Shown here piece after piece: positions 43,788 through 52,639 of a DNA stretch of 55,155 bases. This DNA is from an uncultured Bacteroidales bacterium. GTDB taxonomy: Bacteria; Bacteroidota; Bacteroidia; Bacteroidales; UBA932. The stretch covers positions 1 through 55,155 of the forward strand of contig CABUIX010000006.1 of the NCBI GenBank assembly GCA_902491795.1. The letters are read 5' to 3'. Under the pieces are notes generated by a model that worked only from the letters and a program-made list of their open reading frames with translations, was not told the origin of the DNA and ran no database searches. Positions within the stretch are counted from its first letter, which is position 1. Each line of letters starts with the position of its first letter. Both the position numbers and the translations under genes were made by a program.

Positions 43788-45140
43788 CTAGTACTTGTTC
43801 AGGGGGACACCGGCGGTCATCTGATTGACGCGGCGCTTAACGCTTTCAAGAAGTGCGCTGTGCTCCTGGAGTTCTGCACTCTGTTCAGGAGAAGGGACTT
43901 CGCCTTTCTTGAGCGACAGTGCGTCAATGTGCTTGTTGCATGAAGTGAGGACTTCATCAATGAGCCCTACAATGTCGATCATGTCTTTCTCGACGAACCC
44001 TCTTGATGTTACGGCCGGCGTACCGACACGGATTCCGGATGTCTGGAAAGCTGAACGCGTGTCGAACGGGACCATGTTCTTGTTGACCGTGATTGCAGCC
44101 CTCTCGAGCTGGGTCTCGGCGACACGCCCGTTGAGTGCCTCAAACTTGCCTCTCAGGTCGACCAGCATCAGGTGATTGTCGGTTCCGTTGCTGACAATCT
44201 TGTATCCTCGTTTCATGAATTCTTCGCACATGGCCTTGGCATTTGCAAGGACCTGCTGCTGATACGTCTTGAATTCCGGCTGCTGGGCTTCAAAGAATGC
44301 GACTGCCTTGGCCGCTATCACGTGCTCAAGAGGCCCGCCTTGCGTTCCCGGAAATACGGATGAATCAAGGACCTGGCTCATCTTTTTCACTATGCCTTTC
44401 GGTGTGGTGCGCCCTTGAGGATCATCGAAGTCCTTTCCGATCAGGATAATGCCTCCGCGGGGCCCGCGCAATGTCTTGTGTGTTGTTGATGTGACGATGT
44501 GCGCATATTTCACGGGATTCTCAAGCAGCCCTGCCGCAATGATTCCTGCCGTGTGGGCCATGTCAATCCATAAGACTGCCCCCACTTTGTCGGCTATGCT
44601 GCGCATGCGGGCATAGTCCCACTCCCTCGAATAAGCGGACGCGCCGCCAATGATGAGCTTGGGCTTGTGCTCGATTGCAAGCTGCTCCATCTTGTCGTAG
44701 TCCACGAGGCCGGTTTCGGGATTGAGCCCATAGGGTACAGCCTTGTAGAGCATTCCTGATACATTGACCGGAGAACCGTGGGTCAGGTGTCCTCCTTGGC
44801 TGAGGTCAAGCCCCATGAAGCAGTCGCCCGGCTTGAGGACTGCCATCATTACCGCCATGTTGGCCTGTGCTCCGGAATGCGGCTGAACGTTTGCCCATTC
44901 GGCATCGTACAGGGATTTGAGCCTGTCGATTGCAAGCTGCTCAATCTGGTCAATGACTTCGCAGCCCCCGTAATATCTTTTGCCGGGGTAGCCTTCGGCG
45001 TATTTGTTCGTGCATATTGAACCGAGAGCCTTCAGAACGCCCTCGGTTACATAGTTCTCTGAGGCGATGAGTTCAAGCCCGGATTCCTGGCGTTCCCTCT
45101 CCCTCTTGATCAGGTCGATGATTTGAATGTCCTGTTTCAT
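43788..45140 (-). CDS. glyA: Serine hydroxymethyltransferase
   Basis: PLP enzyme that converts serine and tetrahydrofolate to glycine and methylene-tetrahydrofolate. The N terminus has ERQESGLELIASENYVT, the PLP lysine is in VTSTTHKTLRGPRGG near residue 225, and HSGAQANMAVM lies near 92. Length 450 aa is slightly over the usual 420-430. It has its own promoter, overlapping that of the divergent TrmH gene. Confidence 0.96.
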   Translation of the reverse strand: MKQDIQIIDLIKRERERQESGLELIASENYVTEGVLKALGSICTNKYAEGYPGKRYYGGCEVIDQIEQLAIDRLKSLYDAEWANVQPHSGAQANMAVMMAVLKPGDCFMGLDLSQGGHLTHGSPVNVSGMLYKAVPYGLNPETGLVDYDKMEQLAIEHKPKLIIGGASAYSREWDYARMRSIADKVGAVLWIDMAHTAGIIAAGLLENPVKYAHIVTSTTHKTLRGPRGGIILIGKDFDDPQGRTTPKGIVKKMSQVLDSSVFPGTQGGPLEHVIAAKAVAFFEAQQPEFKTYQQQVLANAKAMCEEFMKRGYKIVSNGTDNHLMLVDLRGKFEALNGRVAETQLERAAITVNKNMVPFDTRSAFQTSGIRVGTPAVTSRGFVEKDMIDIVGLIDEVLTSCNKHIDALSLKKGEVPSPEQSAELQEHSALLESVKRRVNQMTAGVPLNKY

Positions 45141-45157
45141 GTCTTAATTTTAGCAAG

Positions 45158-45189
45158 GCAAATATACTATTTTTCCCTACCTTTGCCAA
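45158..45189 (-). promoter_or_regulatory. Promoter of glyA
   Basis: TATATTTGC (45158-45166) on the minus strand is a perfect -7 box, with TTG at 45187-45189 at 20 bp. The expected leader is short, about 12-15 bases. Confidence 0.65.
45178..45186 (+). promoter_or_regulatory. -7 box of the small TrmH gene
   Basis: TACCTTTGC on the plus strand is a perfect -7 box and ends two bases before the first of two ATG codons (45189, 45192). The mRNA would be leaderless or nearly so. It lies inside the glyA promoter, so the two polymerases would compete. Confidence 0.5.
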
Positions 45190-45740
45190 TGATGAAGGAC
45201 AGGAAACTGCTAAATATCGAGTTGGGCCGCGCAAAGCCTTCTGAGTATGCTGCTTTGCCCCCTTCCGGTGCCGTCCTGGTGCTGGACAATATAAGGAGTG
45301 CCCACAATGTCGGAAGTGCTTTCCGTACTGCCGACGCTTTTCATGTCGACAAGGTGTGGTTGTGCGGAATCTGTGCCTGCCCGCCTTCTGCCGAGATTCA
45401 CAAATCTGCTCTTGGTGCCGAGAACAGTGTTCCGTGGGAACATGTTGATGACACTTTGCCGTTGGTCAGCAGGCTCAGGGGCGAGGGCTATATAATTATA
45501 AGTGTAGAGCAGACTGAACATGCCGTGCAGCTGCCTGAGTTCTCAGCCGGGGAAGGAGAAAAATATGCCTTTGTCTTCGGCAACGAAGTTGACGGAGTTC
45601 GCCAGGATGTCGTTGATGCTTCGGACTTTGCTCTTGAGATCCCCCAGTTTGGGACCAAGCACTCGCTGAATGTCTCTGTGTCGGTCGGAGTGGTGCTTTG
45701 GCAGTATCATTTGACAAAATGTCATTGGCACGGACATTGA
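45189..45740 (+). CDS. Small TrmH/SpoU-family RNA 2'-O-methyltransferase
   Basis: A 183-aa SPOUT enzyme, essentially only the catalytic knot: NIRSAHNVGSAFRTADAFHVDKV, FVFGNEVDGVRQDVVDASDFALEIPQFGTKHSLNVSVSVGVVLW. It has a short N terminus (MMKDRKLLNIELGRAKPSEYAAL). Probably methylates tRNA; the target is not known. Start at 45189 or 45192 (tandem ATG); the longer open frame upstream overlaps glyA and the promoter and is rejected. Confidence 0.88.
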   Translation: MMKDRKLLNIELGRAKPSEYAALPPSGAVLVLDNIRSAHNVGSAFRTADAFHVDKVWLCGICACPPSAEIHKSALGAENSVPWEHVDDTLPLVSRLRGEGYIIISVEQTEHAVQLPEFSAGEGEKYAFVFGNEVDGVRQDVVDASDFALEIPQFGTKHSLNVSVSVGVVLWQYHLTKCHWHGH

Positions 45741-45754
45741 TTCTTCTGTCTGCG

Positions 45755-45771
45755 TCCGGGTGGATCCCGGA
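45755..45771 (+). other. Short hairpin upstream of groES
   Basis: TCCGGG and CCCGGA (45755-45760, 45766-45771) can pair around a 5-base loop. There is no T run, so it is at best a weak terminator of the TrmH gene or a feature of the groES leader. I see no CIRCE element (TTAGCACTC-N9-GAGTGCTAA) here. TAATTTAT at 45781-45788 is a weak -7-like sequence. Confidence 0.3.
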
Positions 45772-45803
45772 TACAAACGATAATTTATAAAACACATAAA
45801 ATC

Positions 45804-46070
45804 ATGATCAAACCTTTAGCAGACAGAGTCCTGATTGAGCCCAAGGAGGCCGAAACCAAGACAGCCTCAGGAATCTACATTCCTGACACGGCAAAAGAAA
45901 AACCCCAGCAGGGAACCGTGATCGCGGCAGGTCCGGGCAAGAAAGACGAGCCAATGGAAGTCAAGGTTGGCGATCAGGTAATCTACGGCAAGTATGCCGG
46001 CACGGAAGTCACCGTTGAAGACAAGAAATATCTCATCGTAAAGCAGTCTGACATTTTAGCAATACTGTAA
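45804..46070 (+). CDS. groES: Co-chaperonin GroES
   Basis: Caps the GroEL cavity. 88 aa with KPLADRVLIEPKEAETKTASGIYIPDTAKEKPQQGTVIAAGPG, the mobile loop at residues 20-31, and the C-terminal VEDKKYLIVKQSDILAIL. It precedes groEL by 29 bp; the pair forms the groESL operon. Confidence 0.98.
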   Translation: MIKPLADRVLIEPKEAETKTASGIYIPDTAKEKPQQGTVIAAGPGKKDEPMEVKVGDQVIYGKYAGTEVTVEDKKYLIVKQSDILAIL

Positions 46071-46099
46071 GTCTGCTGAATTCATAAATTGATATCACT

Positions 46100-47722
46100 A
46101 TGGCAAAGGAAATAAAATTTGATGTCGATGTCCGCTCCAAGATGAAGACGGGAGCAGATTCACTTGCTAATGCGGTAAAAGTTACCCTTGGACCTAAGGG
46201 CCGCAATGTTGTCATCGAAAAGAAATTCGGGGCTCCCCAGGTGACCAAGGACGGCGTGACTGTAGCCAAGGAAGTCGAGCTTGAGGATCGTTTTGAGAAC
46301 ATGGGCGCCCAGATGGTCAAGGAAGTTGCCTCCAAGACCAACGAGCAGGCCGGCGACGGCACCACTACTGCCACCGTTCTCGCACAAGCCATAATCAATG
46401 TCGGAATCAAGAATGTGACTGCCGGCGCCAATCCGATGGACCTGAAGCGCGGTATTGACAAAGCCGTTGATGCGGTTGTCGCTGACCTCAAGAAGCGCAG
46501 TCAGGAAGTCGGAACCGATTATTCAAAGGTTGAGCAGGTAGGTACAGTCTCTGCAAACAATGACGGATATATCGGAAAGCTGATTGCCGACGCAATGTCC
46601 AAGGTTGGCAAGGATGGTGTGATCACAGTGGAGGAAGCCAAGGGAACGGATACTGAAGTCAAGGTCGTTGAAGGCATGCAGTTTGACCGCGGTTACATTT
46701 CTCCTTATTTCATGACCAATGCTGACAAGATGGAGGCGGATCTGACGAATCCTTCAGTCCTGATTTGCGACAAGAAGATCTCCACAATGAAGGACCTGCT
46801 TCCTATTCTTGAGCCCATCGCACGTGAAGGCAAGGAACTCCTCATTATTGCGGAAGATGTTGATGGTGAGGCCCTTACTACTCTTGTGGTCAACAAGCTG
46901 CGTGGTACTTTGAAGATTGCGGCAGTGAAAGCCCCAGGATTTGGTGACCGCCGCAAGGAGATGCTTCAGGACATTGCAACCCTGACGGGTGCGGTAGTGG
47001 TATCCGAAGAGAGGGGATTCACTCTTGAGAATACAACGCCGGATATGCTCGGAAAAGCCGAGAGAGTGACCATCACAAAGGAGAACACCACAATTGTCGG
47101 CGGAGCAGGTGACAAGGCAGCCATCAAGGAGCGCGTGGATTCTATCCGCAAGCAGATTGAGACAAGCACCTCCGAGTATGACAAGGAGAAACTCAAGGAA
47201 AGGCTTGGAAAACTCGCCGGTGGAGTAGCTGTGCTTTATGTAGGCGCAACCACTGAGGTTGAGATGAAGGAGAAGAAGGACCGTGTTGAGGATGCATTGA
47301 ACGCTACACGTGCGGCTGTTGAGGAGGGCTATCTGCCTGGTGGTGGAGTCGCATATATCCGCGCAGCTGCTGCTCTCGAGGGGCTGAAGGGCGACAATGA
47401 AGACGAGACGACGGGTATCCATATTGTTGCCAAGGCTATCGAGGAACCTCTGCGTCAGATTGCCCAGAATGCAGGCGTTGACGGGTCTGTGATTATCCAG
47501 AAGATCAAGGAAAGCGACGGAGACTTTGGATATAATGCACGTACCGGAGAATTCGTCCACATGTACGAGGCCGGTGTCATTGATCCTACCAAGGTTGCCC
47601 GTGTGGCTCTGGAGAATGCAGCTTCAGTTGCGGGAATGTTCCTGACCACAGAATGTGGCATTGTGGACATTCCGGAGCCCACACCCGCTCCGTCAGCGGC
47701 TGCTGCCGGCGGAATGATGTAA
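46100..47722 (+). CDS. groEL: Chaperonin GroEL
   Basis: ATP-driven folding chamber. 540 aa, with the ATP-binding stretch DGTTTATVLAQAI near residue 87, KFGAPQVTKDGVTVAKEVELEDRFENMGAQMVKEVASKTNE near 40-80, and PGGGVAYIRAA near 412. The C terminus ends in a short Ala/Gly/Met tail (AAAGGMM). Followed by a strong terminator. Confidence 0.98.
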   Translation: MAKEIKFDVDVRSKMKTGADSLANAVKVTLGPKGRNVVIEKKFGAPQVTKDGVTVAKEVELEDRFENMGAQMVKEVASKTNEQAGDGTTTATVLAQAIINVGIKNVTAGANPMDLKRGIDKAVDAVVADLKKRSQEVGTDYSKVEQVGTVSANNDGYIGKLIADAMSKVGKDGVITVEEAKGTDTEVKVVEGMQFDRGYISPYFMTNADKMEADLTNPSVLICDKKISTMKDLLPILEPIAREGKELLIIAEDVDGEALTTLVVNKLRGTLKIAAVKAPGFGDRRKEMLQDIATLTGAVVVSEERGFTLENTTPDMLGKAERVTITKENTTIVGGAGDKAAIKERVDSIRKQIETSTSEYDKEKLKERLGKLAGGVAVLYVGATTEVEMKEKKDRVEDALNATRAAVEEGYLPGGGVAYIRAAAALEGLKGDNEDETTGIHIVAKAIEEPLRQIAQNAGVDGSVIIQKIKESDGDFGYNARTGEFVHMYEAGVIDPTKVARVALENAASVAGMFLTTECGIVDIPEPTPAPSAAAAGGMM

Positions 47723-47770
47723 TAGGCTTATGATGTAATATAAGCTTGAGAAGCTTTTGAATGAATGATT

Positions 47771-47807
47771 GCTCCGGAAGTCCGTGTGGCTTCCGGAGCT
47801 TTTTTTT
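47771..47807 (+). terminator. Terminator of groESL
   Basis: GCTCCGGAAG pairs perfectly with CTTCCGGAGC around a 9-base loop, followed by eight T. It begins 49 bases after the groEL stop. Confidence 0.9.
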
Positions 47808-47821
47808 CATGTTGTCAGAAT

Positions 47822-47852
47822 TTTGCTCATGCCCTGAGATTGCCTATATTTG
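47822..47852 (+). promoter_or_regulatory. Promoter of the propeller sensor kinase
   Basis: TTTG (47822-47825) and TATATTTG (47845-47852) separated by exactly 19 bp, a textbook Bacteroidota promoter. It lies just behind the groESL terminator and 17 bases before the ATG at 47870, which settles that start. Confidence 0.75.
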
Positions 47853-47869
47853 TTTGTATCCAGATTCTC

Positions 47870-50800
47870 ATGCATTTTCTTGCAGCCTTCATATTGGCCA
47901 TGGCCGCCATCGTCTCCGGATTCCAGTCCCGGGACGGAGATGACTGTCTGACATATTCGCGTGCCGACGGCCTGGCTTCAGACTCGGTGCTGGATATTTG
48001 CGAGGACGAGAATGGGGTGCTTTGGTTTGCGACAGAGGCTGGATTGAGCCGTTTTGACGGGCATAATTTCCATACTTATCTGTCAGGCAGCAGCGTTACT
48101 GCGCTATGCATCGATTCTTGCGGGAACCTATGGGTGGGGACAGACAGCGGCCTGAGCGTCATGGACAGGGAATCGGGACATTTTGAGGAGTTTGTGCTGC
48201 GCCGTGGTTCTGCTCGCATACGGGCTGTCCATGCCGGCCGTTCCGGAGATATATGGGTTTATACTTACGATGGTGTGATTTGCAAGATAAGCGGTTTTTC
48301 GCAGGCCGTAGAGGGCGGATCGGTTTCGGCGGACGGTCAGATTCATTCAATCGGTTTCGCGGATTTCAAGGGCGCTTACCTCGAGGGGGATTACCGATAT
48401 TGTCATATATTTGAGAATGCTGAAGGCGATATATGGATTGGCGGCAGGGCCACGTCAGTCGCAATGGTTCCAAATGGCGATCTCTCAGCCCTGCGATATC
48501 CGGATATTGAGCATTTTGAGGGGTCGGCCTTTGCTTCTGACGCCTCGGGATTGACATATGCTTCTGACGACAAAGGGTATTTTTCGGTCTATGATGGTGA
48601 CGGGGATGTTTTCAGGACCATATTGAAAGTTCCGGTCGCAGCTTCTTGTGCCGTGACCGATTCCACCGGAAGGATTTGGATCGGCGGAAGGAACGGACTG
48701 ATAAGACTCCATGCCGGAAATGACAATTTTGACAATCTCGGCTTATGGAATGTTTTGTGCCTGTATGCCGATTCTTTCGGTAATGTCTGGGCCGGCACAG
48801 ACAGGGGACTTCTGATGTTTCACAAACGTGGGGAGGCTCTGGATTCTTTCAGCTCCGCTGACGGTTTGAGTTCTTCTTCCGTAACCGCGGTGATGCAGGA
48901 CAGTGACGGACTGCTTTGGATCGGCACAGAGAGTGACGGGGTTGATACTCTGAACCTGTTTTCGGGCCGGGCAGGAAACCTGAGATATACTTTGCTGTCG
49001 GGGAGATTGTCTGGAGAGACAGCAGAGCGTGAAGCCGGGGTGCTTGCGCAATATTCTCTCCATGGTCTTGAGCGGGATGGCGGCATCAACGAAAACAAGG
49101 TCAGCGCACTTTATCAGGACAGCCGGGGCACAGTGTATATTGGTTTGTGGTCGCATGTTGGTTTCAATACCTATGACAAGGTCAGCGGGACATTCAAGCG
49201 ACATTGTATTTGGAGCGGGCCCGCAGGTTATATATTCCCGTTGCTTTTTGAGGGCAATCCATTCGGATCAAATTGGTACACAGGCTTTCTTGAAGACAGC
49301 CGCGGAAACTTGTGGTGCACTACATGGGAGGGATTGGGCCTTAATTTGTTTGAACGGTCAACCGGAGAGTTTTCCGGAAGGCATTTCATCCCCGGAGACA
49401 TTCCCAGGATGCCTCGTGGAACCATATGTTCGCATGTGGATGATCCGGAGGAGGGAAGGATATATATGGCGGGAGGCAAATGGTACGGGTATTTTGACTT
49501 GGGCAGAAGGACCTTTCACAGATTCGTGGAAGCATTTCCCGAGAACTACCCGAATGCCGACATAATCGAGGGGTATTATGCTTATAGTCCTGCAGAACAG
49601 ATACCGATGCCCGTCGGGGCCATTGATCTGAGAGTGTTGGACAAAAATGGAGATTTTGTTGCCGTGGCTTCTGCCAATGCCCTTTTCTGCCATAATGTCC
49701 TGACTTCCGATGTTGAAGTGCTGTTCCGTCCGGGAAATTATTATATAGAATATACAACCGTCGGAACTCCTGAGGGCATTTTTGTGAAATGGGGAGACGA
49801 TGCAGTTCTGTTGAGACGCCGCGATGGCGGCGGATTCGGCATCGTGCGTGTTCTCCCCGAGGATGTCCCCGAAGGCTGCGGCTGGCCGCAGCCGGTTCTT
49901 GCCGCTGCGGACGGTGCTTCAGTGTATGACATGCATGACGACGGCCGCAGACTTTTTGCGGCAACCAGCGATGGCCTTTTCGAAATCTGCAAGTCATCAG
50001 GACGGGTCTTGGAGCATTTCCGGCATAATCCGGCTGTCGGAGGCTCGCTGCCGGACAATACGGTGACGGATGTGTTTGGAATAGGAGGGGATTCCCTTTT
50101 CGTATATACGGGAGTCGGCGCTGCCGTGTTGCTGAAAGATGAAGGTGCATTCGTCAATGTTTCGGAGAATGCTCCAAGGACCCTCCCGTCGCGCCTCGCC
50201 TCGTGTGTGGCAGAGGACTCGGACGGCTTGCTGTGGTATGGAACAACGGACAGCGGCCTCTGCTCCATAGACACTGAAAACGGGGAGATCAGATGTTTCC
50301 GAAGCCATCCATGGGAAACTGAAGGGCTGCCGGACAACGATGTGCGGGACATTTTCGAAGCCTCGGACGGTACTTTGTGGGTCGGGACCGGCTGCGGAGT
50401 GTGCCGTTATGACGGCGGGACCTTTGTCCGCGAGAGGGTGATGGATGGGATATCTGTCAGAAGAATACTCGAAGATCGTAGCGGAAGGCTCTGGCTGTCT
50501 TCTGATGATGGATTATATTGTCTTGACAGGGAATGTGGCACTGTTGTTTCCTTTAGCGTAGATGACGGGCTTTCGAATGATGCCTGGTCCGGAGCGGCTG
50601 CCGCACTTGGTGACGGACGGCTTGTTTTTGGAGGATTGTCGGGAATTGACATCATAGATCCAGATTCCATGCTGGCTTTCATGGAGCCTGAAATTGTGTT
50701 CAGCTTTCTCGACATTTACGGGAAAATCTTGTACCACTCGGTCCCGGAGCAAGTCAGGCTGAAGTATTCCGAGAACAGCTTTTCCGTGGATTTTGCCATC

Positions 50801-51853
50801 CCTGGCCACAATCATTCTGGCCGCGTGAGCCGTTACCGCCTGAAAGGTTTTGATAAGGGATGGAACTTTGTGGACGGTGATGGCGGAAAGATAAAATACA
50901 CGAATCTCCCTTCGGGGAAGTACGTGCTCCAAGTGGAGACTGCTCTTGGCCCGGACAATTGGGCCGGATCTGCGCTGAATCTTGAGATTTCGCGGTCTCC
51001 GTGGAGGAGTTGGTGGTTCATGTCCCTGGTGGTTCTGTTGTCAGGGTGTGCGGTGCTTTTGATAATCCGGCTGCGCGAGACCTTGCTAAGGCAGGAGAAC
51101 GCCAAACTTTCCGAGCTTGTCGGGCGGCGTACCGAAGAACTGAGACTGCAGGTGGACAGCAAGAACAAATTCTTCTCAATAGTTTCCCATGACTTGAAGA
51201 ATCCTTTGGGATCGCTTTCAGTGCTCTCTCAAGAGTTGTGCGAGAATTACTGTAATATGAGCGAGCAGGAGCGTCTCAGGGCCGTGGAACTTATACGTGA
51301 TTCCTCTAAAGGTGCGTCGAAACTGCTGGATGAAATCCTGCTGTGGGCACTGACTCATTCCGGGGTCATGGTCCCGCGTTATCGGGAGCTTGTCTTGAGG
51401 GACGCGGTTGACGCGGTCATCTTTCTTCATGAAGCGTATTCCGTAAAACGCGAAATCTCTCTGGCCAATGAGGTTGATCTGTCAGTCAAAGTGTTCACAG
51501 ATGCGGATATGCTGTCGGTTATACTGCGGAATCTCGTCGGGAATGCACTGAAATACTCCCACCCGGGCGGGCGGGTGACGATAAGCGCCGTCCAACGTGG
51601 GTACAAGGTGGAGGTGAGTGTCAAAGACGAGGGGACAGGAATGACGGACGAGCAGTTGGGAAAGCTTTTCAGACTTGATGCCAAACTTTGTACTCCGGGA
51701 ACTGACGGAAAGAAGGGTAATGGTTTCGGTCTTATTTGCGTACATGAATTTCTTGAAAAACTTGGGGAGGAAATCAGGGTGACCAGTTCGCCGGCTGCCG
51801 GAAGTTGTTTCCGTTTTACCGTCTCCAGTGCACAGGATGCGGATCGATTATGA
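47870..51853 (+). CDS. Propeller-type sensor histidine kinase (no receiver domain)
   Basis: A 1327-aa membrane sensor. Signal peptide (MHFLAAFILAMAAIVSG), then about 14 two-component-regulator propeller repeats (two blades sets, residues 25-940; e.g. GNLWVGTDSGLSVMD, GLLWIGTESDGVDTLN, GTLWVGTGCGVCRYD), a Y_Y_Y domain (about 955-1040: YRLKGFDKGWNFVDGD...YTNLPSGKYVLQVE), one membrane segment near 1047-1066, a HisKA domain with His1107 in IVSHDLKNPLGS, and a HATPase with NLVGNALKYSHP, DEGTGMTDEQ and GNGFGL. This is the sensor half of the hybrid systems that control polysaccharide loci in Bacteroides, but without fused receiver and AraC domains. The partner regulator is the next gene. Confidence 0.92.
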   Translation: MHFLAAFILAMAAIVSGFQSRDGDDCLTYSRADGLASDSVLDICEDENGVLWFATEAGLSRFDGHNFHTYLSGSSVTALCIDSCGNLWVGTDSGLSVMDRESGHFEEFVLRRGSARIRAVHAGRSGDIWVYTYDGVICKISGFSQAVEGGSVSADGQIHSIGFADFKGAYLEGDYRYCHIFENAEGDIWIGGRATSVAMVPNGDLSALRYPDIEHFEGSAFASDASGLTYASDDKGYFSVYDGDGDVFRTILKVPVAASCAVTDSTGRIWIGGRNGLIRLHAGNDNFDNLGLWNVLCLYADSFGNVWAGTDRGLLMFHKRGEALDSFSSADGLSSSSVTAVMQDSDGLLWIGTESDGVDTLNLFSGRAGNLRYTLLSGRLSGETAEREAGVLAQYSLHGLERDGGINENKVSALYQDSRGTVYIGLWSHVGFNTYDKVSGTFKRHCIWSGPAGYIFPLLFEGNPFGSNWYTGFLEDSRGNLWCTTWEGLGLNLFERSTGEFSGRHFIPGDIPRMPRGTICSHVDDPEEGRIYMAGGKWYGYFDLGRRTFHRFVEAFPENYPNADIIEGYYAYSPAEQIPMPVGAIDLRVLDKNGDFVAVASANALFCHNVLTSDVEVLFRPGNYYIEYTTVGTPEGIFVKWGDDAVLLRRRDGGGFGIVRVLPEDVPEGCGWPQPVLAAADGASVYDMHDDGRRLFAATSDGLFEICKSSGRVLEHFRHNPAVGGSLPDNTVTDVFGIGGDSLFVYTGVGAAVLLKDEGAFVNVSENAPRTLPSRLASCVAEDSDGLLWYGTTDSGLCSIDTENGEIRCFRSHPWETEGLPDNDVRDIFEASDGTLWVGTGCGVCRYDGGTFVRERVMDGISVRRILEDRSGRLWLSSDDGLYCLDRECGTVVSFSVDDGLSNDAWSGAAAALGDGRLVFGGLSGIDIIDPDSMLAFMEPEIVFSFLDIYGKILYHSVPEQVRLKYSENSFSVDFAIPGHNHSGRVSRYRLKGFDKGWNFVDGDGGKIKYTNLPSGKYVLQVETALGPDNWAGSALNLEISRSPWRSWWFMSLVVLLSGCAVLLIIRLRETLLRQENAKLSELVGRRTEELRLQVDSKNKFFSIVSHDLKNPLGSLSVLSQELCENYCNMSEQERLRAVELIRDSSKGASKLLDEILLWALTHSGVMVPRYRELVLRDAVDAVIFLHEAYSVKREISLANEVDLSVKVFTDADMLSVILRNLVGNALKYSHPGGRVTISAVQRGYKVEVSVKDEGTGMTDEQLGKLFRLDAKLCTPGTDGKKGNGFGLICVHEFLEKLGEEIRVTSSPAAGSCFRFTVSSAQDADRL

Positions 51854-51855
51854 TT

Positions 51856-51928
51856 CTGTGGTGAAATTTATTGACAAGTTTTTCCTGAATTATATTGCAG
51901 GCTTTCCGCGGCGATAGCCTAATTTTGC
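51856..51928 (+). promoter_or_regulatory. Promoter and candidate operator of the response regulator gene (copy 1 of a shared module)
   Basis: CTGTGGTGAAATT (51856-51868), GACA (51873-51876), GAATTATATTGCA (51887-51899) and the -7 box TAATTTTGC (51920-51928). The same blocks at the same distances occur at 52640-52712. TTG at 51895-51897 may be the -33 element (22-bp spacing). GTGAA...TTGAC inside the first block is an imperfect inverted repeat, the usual form of a NarL-type site. Confidence 0.6.
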
Positions 51929-51948
51929 ATTCAATACAGAACCGAACA

Positions 51949-52629
51949 ATGAAAGAAGATATTCCGATAATCCAAAATTTTGCCATACATGTTCTGATAG
52001 CGGATGACTCCGAGATATTCAGGGCTGGGCTCAAGTCGATACTTGAGTCGGAAAAGTCGGTTCGCGTAGATTCGGAGGCTGCGTCGTGCGGCCAGATCAA
52101 GGAAATACTGGAGTCTGGCAAGAGTCCCGATGTCGTGCTGCTTGATATTTCCATGGAAAAAGAAGACGATGGACTCGAGATGCTCAATTGGTTGAGCGGC
52201 AACTATCCCGCAATCAAGGTTATAATATTGTCGCATTACAAGGAGCTCAGATTTATAGTCGATGCGGTCAGAAAGGGAGCTCGTGCCTATTTGGCCAAGG
52301 ACACCACCCCTTCGGATCTTATAGGTGCCCTGCTCGCGGTCCGTCAGGGTAACGGTGTGTATTTCGGGGAGAGCATACCATCCGAGTTTCTCGTACGGTG
52401 CTTCGGCAGCGATGACAATATGCACAAGGGTCGTCCCTACAGTCTCAGTGACAGGGAGATGGAAATACTGAAAATGCTCTCCGGAGGTCTTTCGGCGAAG
52501 GAAATCTCCAATCTGCTCTCTATAAATATGTCCACGGTGGAGACCTACAAGGAGCGCATCAAGAACAAATTGGGCGTGGAGACTATTATGGAGGCTGTGG
52601 TTTTCGCTGTGAAGCGGGAGCTGTTCTGA
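51949..52629 (+). CDS. NarL/LuxR-family response regulator
   Basis: A 226-aa DNA-binding regulator. The receiver domain (residues 13-135) has the acidic pair in VLIADDSE, the phosphorylation site Asp66 in VVLLDIS, and the conserved Lys in YLAKDTT. The C-terminal LuxR-type HTH (residues 158-220) reads LSDREMEILKMLSGGLSAKEISNLL and TVETYKERIKNKLGV. The start is ATG 51949, 20 bases after a -7 box; the upstream extension lacks conservation. It is separated from the kinase gene by 95 bp with its own promoter. Confidence 0.93.
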   Translation: MKEDIPIIQNFAIHVLIADDSEIFRAGLKSILESEKSVRVDSEAASCGQIKEILESGKSPDVVLLDISMEKEDDGLEMLNWLSGNYPAIKVIILSHYKELRFIVDAVRKGARAYLAKDTTPSDLIGALLAVRQGNGVYFGESIPSEFLVRCFGSDDNMHKGRPYSLSDREMEILKMLSGGLSAKEISNLLSINMSTVETYKERIKNKLGVETIMEAVVFAVKRELF

Positions 52630-52639
52630 CTCTGCCGCC

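Noticed and set aside
45123..45188. A longer start for the small TrmH gene at 45123
   Set aside because: It would overlap the glyA start on the other strand and include both promoters; the ATG at 45189 fits the family N terminus.
46754..47560. A 268-codon minus-strand frame inside groEL, and similar antisense frames in the sensor kinase gene (e.g. 49386-50150)
   Set aside because: They mirror conserved coding sequence on the plus strand and have low-complexity or Cys/Ser/Arg-rich translations without recognisable features.
47765..47869. A longer N terminus of the sensor kinase starting at 47765
   Set aside because: It would start before the groESL terminator hairpin and include the promoter; the ATG at 47870 begins a signal peptide.
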